Positions 44,288 to 53,739 of a stretch of DNA of 64,000 nt are shown piece by piece (position 1 is the first letter of the stretch; each line of letters opens with the position of its first letter). Source of the stretch: Treponema berlinense (lineage in GTDB: Bacteria; Spirochaetota; Spirochaetia; Treponematales; Treponemataceae); assembly GCF_900167025.1 (NCBI RefSeq), contig NZ_FUXC01000007.1, positions 62,001 through 126,000 of the forward strand. Reading direction: 5' to 3'. The translations under genes were made by a program, and so were the position numbers. The notes beneath the pieces are model-generated. The model saw only the letters and a program-made list of their open reading frames with translations. It ran no database searches and was not told where the DNA came from.

Positions 44288-46090
44288 ATGAAAAAAAATA
44301 TTTTGGTTTTGGCGGCATTTTGTTTTCTAAAATTGCAGGTTTTTGGACAAACGGCGGAAGTTGTTTCTGGTTCTGAAAAAACAGTTCAGCCGCAGAATCC
44401 GCCAGAAGCTGAAATGCCTGCAAAATCAGAAACTCAGACAGAGAATGAAAATTCTTCCGGAAACGAGACTCAAGACAACGTAAAATCTTTGCCGGAAGAA
44501 GAAAATTCATCCCAAACCGAAAATCAAGAAAACGGCGAAGTTTTAGCAGAAAACAAAAATTCTGAAAATCAAGAAAGCGCGCAGTCTTTGCCGGAAAGTG
44601 AAAATTCTTCCCAAACCGAAAAATCTGACGTTGATGATGAAGCGGAAGATGGAGAGCTTTCCGTAAAAATTCCAAAAAAACGGCCTCAAAAACAGGATGC
44701 GGAAAAAATTGCGGAACTTGACGAGGAATTTCCGGACACAAGAAAAGAAAACGCCGACACTTTAAAATTTGGAATGGAAGATGATATTATTGAACTTCTA
44801 AACGATTTTGTTAAAAACGAAGATGTCCGCTTTGTCGATGAAGTTTACGATTTATTTTACGTTACAAAAACCATTGCTGTCCGCGAAAAAATTCTCGAAT
44901 ATTTTACAAAACTCAAAGATCCTTGCCTAGAAAACTTCGCGCTCGAAATTCTTGACGACCCTTATGAGCAAAAAAAATCGACCGTAGATGCGGTTTTTAA
45001 ATATATTCAGGCGGTAAAAACAAAAGAAGCGCTTCCTGTTGTTCTTAAACTCGTAGAAAGCGAGGATGAAAACTATTTTACGAACGCACTTACGACTCTT
45101 GGCGAAATCGGCGGCTCAAAAGAGGCTGTTTTTTTGTCAGAATATTTGGAACGCGAAGATTTATCGCTTGCCCAGCGTCAGCAGCTTGTAAAAGTTCTTG
45201 GAAAAATCAAAGCCGTAGAAACTTACGATAAGCTTGTAGAAATGGCTCAGGACGAAGACGAAAATACTTTTATAAGAATGTATTCGGCAGAAGCAATAGG
45301 CTCAATGGAAAAAAAAGAGGCTGTCAAAGTTCTTGTAAAGCTTTATGAAGATACAGACCCAAAACTGCGATGTTCAGTTGTAAAGGGACTTTCCAATTTT
45401 AAGGAAAAGGACGAGGCAAAAAAAACTGTAATCGAAGCAATCCGCGACTCTCACGTTACGGTTCGGCTTGAAGCTATCGAAGTCTGCAAAAAAAATGGTT
45501 ACAAAGAAGCCGTTCCTTATCTTGTTTACCGGCTTGAAAAAGACAAGGAGGATTCTGTCAAAAAAAAGTGCTATCCTGCAATCGCCTGCCTGAACACAAA
45601 AGAAGGGAATGAGTATCTTGTAAAGCTCATTACGGACAAAAAAGTTGCAGATACTCCAAAAAGCCGCGTTGCTACTGCTCTTCTTGAATACAACAATGCC
45701 GGCACAGACGAGATTATTGCTCTTGCCCGCGAAACTCTAAAAGACGACAGAAGAAAACCTCTCCGATATGCCCTCGGAAAAGAATTCGCAAAATATAAGC
45801 GAAATGAATTTTCTTCTATATGCAAGGATTATCTTGATTCAAAGGACACTGCAACTCAGGGAACTGGACTTGATATTTATTCAAAAGGCCGTTATCCAGA
45901 CGTTTTGCCTGTTGTAAGGCAAATTATTCTCGACGCGGCAAAAAATCCGCTCAAGAAAAACGCAAATGCCGAAAAAGCAAAAAAAATCTTAGGTTCTTCG
46001 GACAGCACTGTAAAAGAAGCCGAAAAAATTTCCGAAGAACAAAAAGAAAAACTTGAAAAAAAGAGCAATCCAAACGCAAATGCAAAATAA
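44288..46090 (+). CDS. Secreted HEAT-repeat protein with Glu/Asn-rich low-complexity region
   Basis: A 600-aa protein with a signal peptide ending LQVFGQ (about residue 20). Residues about 25-125 are low-complexity, rich in Glu, Ser, Asn and Gln, with an internal repeat SLPE-x-ENSSQTE present twice. From about 170 to 530 it has helical HEAT-like repeats (EALPVVLKLVESEDENYFTNALTTLGEIG, EAVKVLVKLYEDTDPKLRCSVVKGLSNFK and others), a scaffold for protein binding. The end is Lys-rich. The protein is probably periplasmic. It starts 18 bp after tgt. The HEAT fold is clear; its partner is not, though the lpt and Bam genes in the region make an envelope role plausible. Confidence 0.82.
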   Translation: MKKNILVLAAFCFLKLQVFGQTAEVVSGSEKTVQPQNPPEAEMPAKSETQTENENSSGNETQDNVKSLPEEENSSQTENQENGEVLAENKNSENQESAQSLPESENSSQTEKSDVDDEAEDGELSVKIPKKRPQKQDAEKIAELDEEFPDTRKENADTLKFGMEDDIIELLNDFVKNEDVRFVDEVYDLFYVTKTIAVREKILEYFTKLKDPCLENFALEILDDPYEQKKSTVDAVFKYIQAVKTKEALPVVLKLVESEDENYFTNALTTLGEIGGSKEAVFLSEYLEREDLSLAQRQQLVKVLGKIKAVETYDKLVEMAQDEDENTFIRMYSAEAIGSMEKKEAVKVLVKLYEDTDPKLRCSVVKGLSNFKEKDEAKKTVIEAIRDSHVTVRLEAIEVCKKNGYKEAVPYLVYRLEKDKEDSVKKKCYPAIACLNTKEGNEYLVKLITDKKVADTPKSRVATALLEYNNAGTDEIIALARETLKDDRRKPLRYALGKEFAKYKRNEFSSICKDYLDSKDTATQGTGLDIYSKGRYPDVLPVVRQIILDAAKNPLKKNANAEKAKKILGSSDSTVKEAEKISEEQKEKLEKKSNPNANAK

Positions 46091-46115
46091 GAGCAGAATT
46101 TTTTGCTAAAAAGCG

Positions 46116-48713
46116 TTACTCGTACAGACTGTTCAGCATTCTGTAGAGCATGTTCACCTTGTCTTTTTGAACTGCATTTAAAATCTGTCCTGCATCGTCG
46201 ACAAGGTTTTCCAAGGCGGCAAGGCTTTCGTTCAGAGCGGTGACGAATCCGCGGCTTACCTTAAACCAGTATGTTCCGCGGCTGTCGCTAAATAGGGTTA
46301 TAAAGCCGAATTCTTTTGTCCGCGATTTTGCCATTGTAAGGTTCAGAACGTATTTTAAATTTTGAATCAAAAGCTCGCCGTCTTTTTCGTCATTTAAAGT
46401 GATGTTGAAATTTTTCGGCCAGGATTTTGCATCTACCGGAGTTAAATTCAAATTTTTGACAAGTTTTGCAATCAGTTCAAATTTTTCGCCTGTAAGCGCA
46501 AAACCGCCTTTTAGAACGAGTTTTCCGCGGAGATTTGCAAGCGCCGCAAGTTTATTTTTGTCATTTTCTGAAAGAAGGGCTTCCTTGAATTTTTCGTAAG
46601 GAAGGACTGCCTGTTTTTTGCCTTTAACTTTTTCAAGTGCAAAAATTTCTCCTCCGATTCCGATTGAATTTTCGTCGCGTTTTTTCTTTTCGTTTTTGTC
46701 CAGTTTTCCGCCAAAATAACTGTCATCGCGTCCAGGTTTTCCTTTTTGCTCTCTGAATGTTGAACCTGTGTATTCAAGGTTTCCAGTGAGCGATTTTCCT
46801 TTTGCTCCACGGACTGACATCAATTTTTTTTCGAGAGTTGGATCGATTTTTGCAAGAAGCGCTTTTGTAAGAGGACTTACGCTCATTGCAAACATTCGGC
46901 TTGTTCTTACAATTTCTCCGGCGACAATAAAAAGAGGAGAGGTGCGGAACATTCCGGAACCAGGATGAATTGAAATGTGGTCGGTCGTCAATGAACGGTA
47001 ATTTTCTTTTCCATCGCGCACGCAAACAAACTGAATCATTCCTGCCGAAATACAGCAAAGGTAATTTTCCATCGAGCCTCCGCCAGTCACAGGAATTCCA
47101 AGCGCGCTGATTTCTTCTTCGAGCTGGGTTCTAATGCTTGAAATTTCTTTCATCACTTTTTCGTCGAGATAGTTGTTCTGGCAAAAGCGGGTTTTGTTTT
47201 CCATTGACTGATAGCGTCTAAAAAGTTTTACGTAAGAGACAAAGTCGCCCTGAATGTCGCGGAAAGCGTGATGCGCCGCCCGGGCGTCCATTTCTTCTCC
47301 TGGAGGAAGAACAAAAGGCGACTGGGTGCTTAAAAATGCCGCTGCAATTACGCTTTCATCAAGCACGTCAGGATAATTCATTATACTTTCGACTAAAATT
47401 CTGCTTACACGCGGTTCAAGTGGAAATTCAACCATGAGCTTTCCGATTGAAGAGAGAGTCCTGTCTGGATTGAGGGCTTTGAGCATGTTGAGAGTTTCAA
47501 GCGCGCCGAGGATATTTTCCTTTTCGGGCTTTGAAATAAAGTCAAAATTTTCAAAATCCGTAATTCCAAGCTCACTCATTCTCAAAAGAACTTCGCTTAA
47601 GTCGGTGCGGAAAATTTCTTCAGTCGTGTATTCGCTCCGGCTTTCAAAATCCGTGCGCTTGTAAAGCCGGTAGCATGTTCCTGAACAGGTTCGTCCTGCC
47701 CGTCCGCGTCTTTGATTGCAGCTTGCCTTGCTTACCGGAGTTTCGATTAGAGATGATGTATAGGTTTTTGGGTTGTAAAAATTCAATTTTGCCAAACCCG
47801 AATCTATAACCGTTGTTATTCCATTTATCGTTACAGAAGTCTCGGCAATATTTGTCGAAATTACAACTTTCTTTTTTCCGAATGGGGCGGAGTCAAAGAC
47901 TTTTTCCTGTTCTTCTTTAGGAAGTCTTCCATAAAGTGGAACAATGTGGATTTTTGAGCGGAAACTTGAGTTGTAAAGTTTTTGCACGCAGTCTTTTATG
48001 ATTTTTTCGCCGGGAAGAAAAATCAAAATATCGCCAGGTTCGTGATTGTCAAGAACGCGCCCGATTGTCGATTCAATTTTGCTTAAAATTGCCTGGGCGC
48101 CCGATTCTGTTGTTGTTGTCGGTTTTATTGCCGGCGGATCGTAAACCATCGTAACCGGAAAAACCTGGGTTTCAATTGTCACAATCGGACAGTCGTTAAA
48201 ATATTTTGAAAAAGCCTGTGCATTCATTGTTGCCGAAGAAATAATAACCTTAAAATCCGGTCTGACAGCAAGAATTCGCTTTAAAAGTCCAAGACAAAAG
48301 TCAATGTTCAGCGAGCGTTCGTGGGCTTCGTCAATCATGATTACAGAATATTTGCTCATCCACGGATCAAGTTTCATTTCCTGCAGCAAAATTCCATCTG
48401 TCATTATTTTGATTTTTGTTGAAGAGTCAGTTTTATCTTCAAAACGCATTTTGTAGCCGACAAGTCCCGGATAAGTCGTCTTTAACTGTTTTGCAATGAA
48501 TTCGCTTACCGAAAGGGCGGCGATTCTTCGTGGCTGTGTTACAGCAATTACTCCGTCTTGAGAATAACCTGCTTCGTGAAGAATTACAGGAATTTGGGTC
48601 GTTTTTCCAGAACCGGTTGTGGACTGAACTACAATTACCTGATTTTTTGCAAGCTGGTCTAAAATAAGCTGTTTTTGTTCGTAAACAGGTAGTTTTTTAT
48701 AATTTATTGCCAT
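46116..48713 (-). CDS. hrpA: DEAH-box ATP-dependent RNA helicase (HrpA-like)
   Basis: An 865-aa helicase of the HrpA/HrpB type. It has Walker A TGSGKTTQIP, the DEAH box IMIDEAHERSLN, SSATM (motif III), TNIAETSVTI (motif V), and QRRGRAGRTCSGTCYRLY (motif VI). A winged-helix/ratchet region (about 400-520) and an OB-like domain follow, and the C-terminal 250 residues are Lys-rich and less typical. HrpA acts in mRNA and fimbrial mRNA processing in E. coli; here the target is unknown. Shorter than E. coli HrpA (about 1300 aa) but longer than HrpB's core. It overlaps the end of the capA-like gene by 10 bp, so they are translationally linked. Confidence 0.88.
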   Translation of the reverse strand: MAINYKKLPVYEQKQLILDQLAKNQVIVVQSTTGSGKTTQIPVILHEAGYSQDGVIAVTQPRRIAALSVSEFIAKQLKTTYPGLVGYKMRFEDKTDSSTKIKIMTDGILLQEMKLDPWMSKYSVIMIDEAHERSLNIDFCLGLLKRILAVRPDFKVIISSATMNAQAFSKYFNDCPIVTIETQVFPVTMVYDPPAIKPTTTTESGAQAILSKIESTIGRVLDNHEPGDILIFLPGEKIIKDCVQKLYNSSFRSKIHIVPLYGRLPKEEQEKVFDSAPFGKKKVVISTNIAETSVTINGITTVIDSGLAKLNFYNPKTYTSSLIETPVSKASCNQRRGRAGRTCSGTCYRLYKRTDFESRSEYTTEEIFRTDLSEVLLRMSELGITDFENFDFISKPEKENILGALETLNMLKALNPDRTLSSIGKLMVEFPLEPRVSRILVESIMNYPDVLDESVIAAAFLSTQSPFVLPPGEEMDARAAHHAFRDIQGDFVSYVKLFRRYQSMENKTRFCQNNYLDEKVMKEISSIRTQLEEEISALGIPVTGGGSMENYLCCISAGMIQFVCVRDGKENYRSLTTDHISIHPGSGMFRTSPLFIVAGEIVRTSRMFAMSVSPLTKALLAKIDPTLEKKLMSVRGAKGKSLTGNLEYTGSTFREQKGKPGRDDSYFGGKLDKNEKKKRDENSIGIGGEIFALEKVKGKKQAVLPYEKFKEALLSENDKNKLAALANLRGKLVLKGGFALTGEKFELIAKLVKNLNLTPVDAKSWPKNFNITLNDEKDGELLIQNLKYVLNLTMAKSRTKEFGFITLFSDSRGTYWFKVSRGFVTALNESLAALENLVDDAGQILNAVQKDKVNMLYRMLNSLYE

Positions 48714-49903
48714 AATGAATTTCCTTTTGTGTTTTCGTAAATTTTTTTTCTTGATTCAATATATTTTGCCCAGTAAAAAAGTCCTGAGCGCTTCAGACAG
48801 TGAATAAAATCGTCATCAACAAGGCGTAGCACAATCTGTCCGTCCGGCTGAATATAAGACGTTATAAAGTGCGGTTCAATCTGCCTTATGCTGACTTGAG
48901 AAGAAGTTTTTTCAAAAGTCATTTTTATAAAAAGTCCGTCGCCTGTGTCATCGCGCGCATTTGCGGTTTTTGTAAGCGAAGGCGAAGTCCTCTGTCCAGA
49001 AATTGTGTTTCCGTTTGCGTACATTATAAATGCTTTTCTTGTTTTTGTTGAAGGCGAATCGCTTTGCGCGCTTTTTTCTGTTTTGCCGTCAGAAATTGTT
49101 ACTGTTTCAAAAGTTTTGTAAACGTGAGGATGATTTGCCCAAATTACATCAACCTTGCATTCTTCAATCAGCTGGCGGAAAAATTTTTTATGGCTTTCTG
49201 TTACGTTTTTTTTGTATTCCTCTTCGTCAGTGTGGACGCTCAAAACAAAAATGTCGTGTTCGTTTTGGGACTGGATTTTCTTTAGTTCTTCAATGAGCTC
49301 GGAATGTTTTTTTGGAGGAAAATAGTCAATCCAAGAAGCGTAATCTGGCCGGTTTAAAATTTCTGTAACGGCCGCAAAAAGAATTTTCCAACTGTTTTTT
49401 TCAATAATCTGGAAGGTGAGTTTTTGCGAAGGATTTGATTTTATTCCGCAGGCAAAAACATCAGTCATTTTTTCAAAATAGTTTCGGGTTGCATTTATTC
49501 CGTCAAGATACCAGTCGTTTGTGTGATTGTTTGCAAGCGAAAAAACATTGAATCCAGAATCAATTGCCGCCTGAACGTATTCCGGATGCATGTTAAACTG
49601 CGGATAAGTGCTCCATTCGTGCTTGCTGTTTACCGGGGCTTCGATGTTTGCAAAGGCCAGATTGCAGCTTTTTACGAGAGGCTTTACATCCTGCCAAATT
49701 CTTTCAAAATTCTGCGCCTTAAAATTGATTTCGTGCGCCATAATGTCGCCTGCAAAGAGCATTGTGATTGAAGACATTTGTGGTTCTTCTGTCTTGGGAA
49801 AATTCGGTTCGTTTTGGCTTATGCTTGAAGTTGAATTGCATGAAAAAAAAGAAAAACTAAAAACGAGAAAAAAAACTGAAACGCAGGAGCGTAGAAAATT
49901 CAT
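48704..49903 (-). CDS. CapA-family lipoprotein (poly-gamma-glutamate/capsule-type metallophosphoesterase fold)
   Basis: A 399-aa CapA-like protein, probably a lipoprotein: the signal segment ends SFSFFSC, with Cys22 as the lipid site (a relaxed spirochaete lipobox). The domain has ITMLFAGDIMAHE, LAFANIEAPV, FSLANNHTNDWYLDGI, VDVIWANHPHVYKTFE and the matching conserved Asp/His/Asn residues of the CapA family, a calcineurin-like fold linked to poly-gamma-glutamate or capsule synthesis. Without other cap/pgs genes, its role here is uncertain. It is first in an overlapping pair with the hrpA-like gene. The gap to the divergent bactofilin gene is 117 bp and contains the promoters. Confidence 0.85.
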   Translation of the reverse strand: MNFLRSCVSVFFLVFSFSFFSCNSTSSISQNEPNFPKTEEPQMSSITMLFAGDIMAHEINFKAQNFERIWQDVKPLVKSCNLAFANIEAPVNSKHEWSTYPQFNMHPEYVQAAIDSGFNVFSLANNHTNDWYLDGINATRNYFEKMTDVFACGIKSNPSQKLTFQIIEKNSWKILFAAVTEILNRPDYASWIDYFPPKKHSELIEELKKIQSQNEHDIFVLSVHTDEEEYKKNVTESHKKFFRQLIEECKVDVIWANHPHVYKTFETVTISDGKTEKSAQSDSPSTKTRKAFIMYANGNTISGQRTSPSLTKTANARDDTGDGLFIKMTFEKTSSQVSIRQIEPHFITSYIQPDGQIVLRLVDDDFIHCLKRSGLFYWAKYIESRKKIYENTKGNSLWQ

Positions 49904-49939
49904 AATTCAATTATAGTTAAAAAACTGCAATAAAACAAC

Positions 49940-50014
49940 TTTGACACAGGTTTGCGCTTAAGGTTTACAGTCATTTTCTGTTTCCTTGAAAAAAATCTTT
50001 TATATTTGTAAAAT
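49940..50014 (+). promoter_or_regulatory. Two candidate promoters before the bactofilin gene
   Basis: TTGACA (49940-49945), 17 bases, TTTACA (49963-49968): good -35, weak -10, leader of about 46 bases. Nearer is TTGAAA (49986-49991), 17 bases, TAAAAT (50009-50014), which would start transcription at or next to the ATG (50021) and give a leaderless message. Either may be used. Confidence 0.5.
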
Positions 50015-50020
50015 AGAAGA

Positions 50021-50380
50021 ATGTTTGATGTAAAAGACACTGACTTTTTCGATCTTGAAGAAGAAGATTTTGATACGATTCTTGCTTCCGATATTACTTT
50101 TAGCGGAAAAATAAAATTCACCAAGCCTTTTATGATTCGTGGAAATGTAAACGGTTCAATCGAGGCAACAAGCGATCTCGTAATTGATTCGAATGCGGTA
50201 GTAAATGCAGGAATTTCAGCAAGCCGTGTTCTTGTTCGTGGAAAGGTTGAAGGCAATATAAACGGTCAGGATTTGATTTTTGTTTCCTCGACAGGCTCTG
50301 TAAATGGAGATATTTCTGCAAAGCAGGTTGTTCTTGAACCTGGTTCTCATTTTTCCGGCAAATGCACAATGCAAGGATAA
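50021..50380 (+). CDS. Bactofilin (polymer-forming cytoskeletal protein)
   Basis: A 119-aa bactofilin (DUF583): an acidic, flexible N-terminus (about 1-25), then a right-handed beta-helix with repeated short hydrophobic strands (ITFSGKIKFTKPFMIRGNVNG, DLVIDSNAVVNAGISASRVLVRGKVEGNING and so on, about 30-110). Bactofilins form filaments beneath the inner membrane and shape cells or position cell-wall enzymes; in spirochaetes they influence helical form. No metallopeptidase partner gene is adjacent. It is followed 4 bp later by the TPR gene and then mtaB, suggesting one transcript. No good ribosome site is present, only GAAG close to the ATG. Confidence 0.88.
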   Translation: MFDVKDTDFFDLEEEDFDTILASDITFSGKIKFTKPFMIRGNVNGSIEATSDLVIDSNAVVNAGISASRVLVRGKVEGNINGQDLIFVSSTGSVNGDISAKQVVLEPGSHFSGKCTMQG

Positions 50381-50384
50381 AATA

Positions 50385-51008
50385 ATGAAAAAATCAATTT
50401 TAACTTTAATAATAATTTCTCTTTTCTCGATTCAGTCTTTTGCGCAGCAGAAGGCAGATGCTCTTGTTCTTTACCGCAACGGAAAATATGCGGAAGCAAT
50501 AAAAATCTGCGAACAGGAAATAGTGGAAGATCCGCAGAATATTGATTCGTATTGTGTTCTTTGCTGGAGCCTTGTCCGCAACAGACAGTATGCGGAAGCG
50601 GAACAGCGTTCAGCAGAAGCCCGGAAAATCAATTCAACTGACGTACGCTTGATTGAAATTCAGGCTGAGGCAAAATTCTATCTCGGGAAAAATACTGCCG
50701 CGCTCGAGCTTTTTCAGTATTATCTGGCGAATGTTCCTGCGAACGGAAGCCGTATTGGCAATGCCTATTATTATATGGGCGAAATTTATATCCGTCAGGC
50801 AAAATATCAGCATGCGGATATTTCTTTTTCGACTGCGGTTCATACAGAGCCTTTGGTTGATTATTGGTGGACTAGATGCGGTTATGCGCGCGAAATGACC
50901 GGAAATTACAGCAGTGCGCTCGAAGCCTACAGCAAAGCAATCGAACTCAATGGTTCTAATTCCGATGCAATCCGCGGCCGTGAACGGGTTGTCGCAAAAC
51001 TCCGCTAA
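50385..51008 (+). CDS. Secreted TPR-repeat protein
   Basis: A 207-aa protein with a signal peptide ending IQSFAQQ (about residue 19), then about five TPR motifs (ALVLYRNGKYAEAIKICEQEI, YCVLCWSLVRNRQYAEAEQRSAEA, and so on to about residue 200). TPRs bind other proteins. Start ATG 50385 is chosen because it gives the signal peptide; an upstream in-frame start at 50304 lies inside the bactofilin gene. It is between bactofilin (4 bp) and mtaB (2 bp), so it is translationally close to both. The partner is unknown. Confidence 0.82.
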   Translation: MKKSILTLIIISLFSIQSFAQQKADALVLYRNGKYAEAIKICEQEIVEDPQNIDSYCVLCWSLVRNRQYAEAEQRSAEARKINSTDVRLIEIQAEAKFYLGKNTAALELFQYYLANVPANGSRIGNAYYYMGEIYIRQAKYQHADISFSTAVHTEPLVDYWWTRCGYAREMTGNYSSALEAYSKAIELNGSNSDAIRGRERVVAKLR

Positions 51009-51010
51009 AA

Positions 51011-52441
51011 ATGTCCGAAATAATTCACTTTGAAACACTCGGCTGTAAACTCAATCAGGTCGAAAGCGAAGGTGCGGCTAGCGCATTTAAAAATGCCGGT
51101 TTTGAAATTTCAATGTCGCCTTTTTCCGCCGCAACTGCCGAAAATTTGTCCGTAAAACTCTGCGTCGTAAATACTTGTACAGTTACGGCAAAGGCCGAGC
51201 AAAAAGCGCGGAGAATAATCCGCCTTCTTCTTACAAAATGCCCGAAAAGTGCAGTTCTCGTTACTGGCTGCTATGCACAGAACAGCCGCGACGAAATTCT
51301 TGCAATCGGAAAAAAAATCTGCGTCCTGGGCGGACAGTATAAAGGACATCTTGCCGACGTTCCGGAAATTTTAAAGCAAAATCCACAACTTTATGGCGAA
51401 GAGCTTGCCGCTTTTATTCAAAAAAGTTTTGAAACGATTTATAAAACAGCCGGAAAAAATCAAATTCAAGAACCGTTCCGCCTTGTTCCTGACGACTTTG
51501 CCCATCATTCGCGTTCATCCTTAAAAATTCAGGACGGATGCAACTGTGTCTGCACTTATTGCGCAATTCGCCTTGCACGCGGAAAATCTGTGAGTTTGGA
51601 CGCCGAAGAAGCAATCAGACGTGTTCAAAAACTTGAAGAAAAAGGTCAGAACGAAGTTGTAATTACGACAGTAAACATTTCTCAGTATCACGGACGTTAC
51701 AAAGACGGTTTTGTAAATTTCGCAGGCCTTTTGAGGCTTTTTTTGCAGAATACAAAATCAATCCGCTTTAGAATTTCAAGTCTTTATCCGGAAATCGTTG
51801 ATGAAGAGCTTGCGCAAATAATCAGCGACAGCAGGGTTTGCCCGCATTTTCATCTTTCCGTGCAGAGCGGAAGCGATTCTGTTTTGGCAAGAATGAAGCG
51901 TCCTTACAAAATCGAAGCCGTTTACAAAGCCTGCGCCCTCTTAAAAAAAGCAAAGAAAAATCCGTTCCTTGCCTGCGATATTATTGCAGGTTTTCCTGGC
52001 GAAACCGATGAAGATTTTGAACTCACTCTAAAAATGCTCTCTGATTGCGGCTTTGCTTTTGTCCACGCTTTTCCGTTCAGTGCCCGCCCAAACACAGAGG
52101 CGTTTTCTATGCGCCCTATGGTTCCAAATTCAGTTGCGGGAAAAAGAATTGAGGCGCTGGAAGCTTTTAACAATAAGTCAAAATCAGAGTATATAGCTTC
52201 TTTTGAAGGGCAGGTGCTTGAAGCCGTTTGCGAAACTGTCCACAGGCCAAAAATCTTTGCAGACAGAATCGTAGTCCACGCAGTAACCGGCAATTTTCTT
52301 CACTGTAAACTTGTATTCGGAACGAACGAAAAACTTCCTGAGCCAGGTTCTCTTATAAAAGTAAAGATTTTGCGTCCTCTCTCAAAAAACGAAATTTCCG
52401 GAGAAAGCGACACTCTTGCTGTTTTGGAAGAAAATTCCTAG
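51011..52441 (+). CDS. mtaB: MtaB-like tRNA methylthiotransferase (ms2t6A)
   Basis: Radical-SAM enzyme predicted to add a methylthio group to t6A37 in ANN-decoding tRNAs. The N-terminal MTTase domain has GCKLNQVES (Cys12), NTCTV (Cys56) and TGCYAQ (Cys87). The radical-SAM cluster cysteines are Cys177, 181 and 184 in DGCNCVCTYC, followed by AIRLARG. A TRAM-like C-terminal region (about 395-470) is present. The CKLNQ opening is characteristic of MtaB rather than MiaB or RimO. There is an extra 30-residue insert before the SAM domain (about 125-160). It starts 2 bp after the TPR gene. Two tRNA-Lys(UUU) genes at 54.5 kb encode a natural substrate tRNA, though their closeness is probably chance. 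Confidence 0.9.
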   Translation: MSEIIHFETLGCKLNQVESEGAASAFKNAGFEISMSPFSAATAENLSVKLCVVNTCTVTAKAEQKARRIIRLLLTKCPKSAVLVTGCYAQNSRDEILAIGKKICVLGGQYKGHLADVPEILKQNPQLYGEELAAFIQKSFETIYKTAGKNQIQEPFRLVPDDFAHHSRSSLKIQDGCNCVCTYCAIRLARGKSVSLDAEEAIRRVQKLEEKGQNEVVITTVNISQYHGRYKDGFVNFAGLLRLFLQNTKSIRFRISSLYPEIVDEELAQIISDSRVCPHFHLSVQSGSDSVLARMKRPYKIEAVYKACALLKKAKKNPFLACDIIAGFPGETDEDFELTLKMLSDCGFAFVHAFPFSARPNTEAFSMRPMVPNSVAGKRIEALEAFNNKSKSEYIASFEGQVLEAVCETVHRPKIFADRIVVHAVTGNFLHCKLVFGTNEKLPEPGSLIKVKILRPLSKNEISGESDTLAVLEENS

Positions 52442-52516
52442 TTTAAAAATTAAAAAGCAATCCTAAAATTGTCTGTTTCTATTTGAATTTTGTTCAATTT
52501 TTGATTTTGTAAGTTT

Positions 52517-53470
52517 TTATTCAGCTTCTTCGGGAGTTTTTGGTTCTTGATTTTTATTTTCCCCGGAATCTTCTTTTGCAGAATTTTCCGCATTATTTTC
52601 TTCAGGAGCTTTTCCAGCTTTTTTTTGCTCTTCATCGCCGTCAACGGCAAGCGGAACTTCTATCGTGTAATCCGTATCGTCCAGCTGCAATTTTATGAGG
52701 TTCGCGGTCATTTTTTTCTGGAGTTCCTCGCAGATATAAGTGCGCACGTAGTTTCTGAAACTTCCCGGCGTGTCTGGAGTAAAAATAAGTGCGGCCAAAA
52801 TTCCTGAAGGAACAACTTTTATCGTATGAATTTTTGCATTCACCTTAAGCTGCTTGTTTCCGAGAACGAGGGTAAGTCCTTGAATTACAGAATTTATTTT
52901 TATAAATCCCGCATATTTCATAGGAACGATCAGTCCGACGCCGATAGACGAAATGTCGATAAAATTCATCTTGTACATCATATTTCCGCTTATAAAATAA
53001 GCTTCGGCGGATTTATTGTCGGCGCATTTTAAGCGCACAAATTTTCTCATTCCCTTTGCTTTTAAAAGCTCAAGTTTTTGCAAAAGCTGACCCATAACTT
53101 CGCCAAAATTTTTATCAAGGGTAAAAGTTCCTGCCGAAAGTCTTAATGCGTTTCCGTAGAGAAATTTTCCAGTTCCTTTTGTAGAAAAAACACCAAAATC
53201 GCATTTTTCAAATTTCGGATTATGTTCAAAACTCGAAATAAAATTGAACCAAACCTGAGGAGCAAAGTGGGTATCGACATTAAAATAGACAATTGACTGC
53301 GGATTTAATTCTAAAAGATTTTTTAACTGGCGTGGTTCATCGATTTTATAAATTTCATATTCTTGTTCCATCAACCGCAAAATAATATTTGTGTTAAGGG
53401 TGAATGTCGCGCAGACAAAAAAAATCTTGCGTCCGAAAATTTCACTGTTTTCACTTTTAATTTCAGCCAT
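52517..53470 (-). CDS. PilZ-domain c-di-GMP-binding protein
   Basis: A 317-aa cytoplasmic protein. Residues about 1-130 are an unrecognised alpha/beta region. A PilZ domain follows at about 135-245, with the c-di-GMP residues R142-x3-R146 (RKFVR) and D172-x-S-x-x-G177 (DISSIG). The last about 45 residues are acidic and low-complexity (Glu, Asn, Lys, Pro), probably unstructured. It likely reads c-di-GMP levels, which the HD-GYP receptor at 30.7 kb could lower. In spirochaetes PilZ proteins affect motility and host transmission. It converges on mtaB across a 75-bp AT-rich gap and is separated from its upstream neighbour by a repeat-filled gap. Confidence 0.85.
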   Translation of the reverse strand: MAEIKSENSEIFGRKIFFVCATFTLNTNIILRLMEQEYEIYKIDEPRQLKNLLELNPQSIVYFNVDTHFAPQVWFNFISSFEHNPKFEKCDFGVFSTKGTGKFLYGNALRLSAGTFTLDKNFGEVMGQLLQKLELLKAKGMRKFVRLKCADNKSAEAYFISGNMMYKMNFIDISSIGVGLIVPMKYAGFIKINSVIQGLTLVLGNKQLKVNAKIHTIKVVPSGILAALIFTPDTPGSFRNYVRTYICEELQKKMTANLIKLQLDDTDYTIEVPLAVDGDEEQKKAGKAPEENNAENSAKEDSGENKNQEPKTPEEAE

Positions 53471-53622
53471 TTCAAAAACCTTGTATTTATTATTGCAGAG
53501 ATTTTCGATTATTTAAAGGCTGTTTTATTTTATTTACACAATTTATAAATTTCCGGATTTTTTTTAGGACGGCATTTTATTTACCGCGACCGGCTGCTCT
53601 GGGTTCGGTAGCCCTCATTGCC

Positions 53623-53703
53623 GTTTAAGAACGGATTGATTTTTCTCAATCCGTTCTTAAACACCAACTAAAGCCCGGCGCATCCGGCGTAAGTGCGCCG
53701 GAT
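53623..53703. repeat. Hairpin-rich intergenic element with a perfect 17-bp stem
   Basis: GTTTAAGAACGGATTGA and its exact reverse complement flank a TTTTTC loop (53623-53662), then CCGGCGCA...TGCGCCGG (about 53685-53703). It stands in a 269-bp gene-free spacer (53471-53739) that also has GGGTTCGGTAGCCC, which can pair with GGGCT near 53.67 kb. Not an evident member of the TAGCCC family. Confidence 0.78.
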
Positions 53704-53739
53704 AAGTTTTAAGAACCTTACGCGCCTTTTTGTTAGATG

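Noticed and set aside
53731-53739. GTTAGATGC resembling an attC 3' end
   Set aside because: It abuts the stop of the small secreted protein gene and has no matching partner; probably chance.
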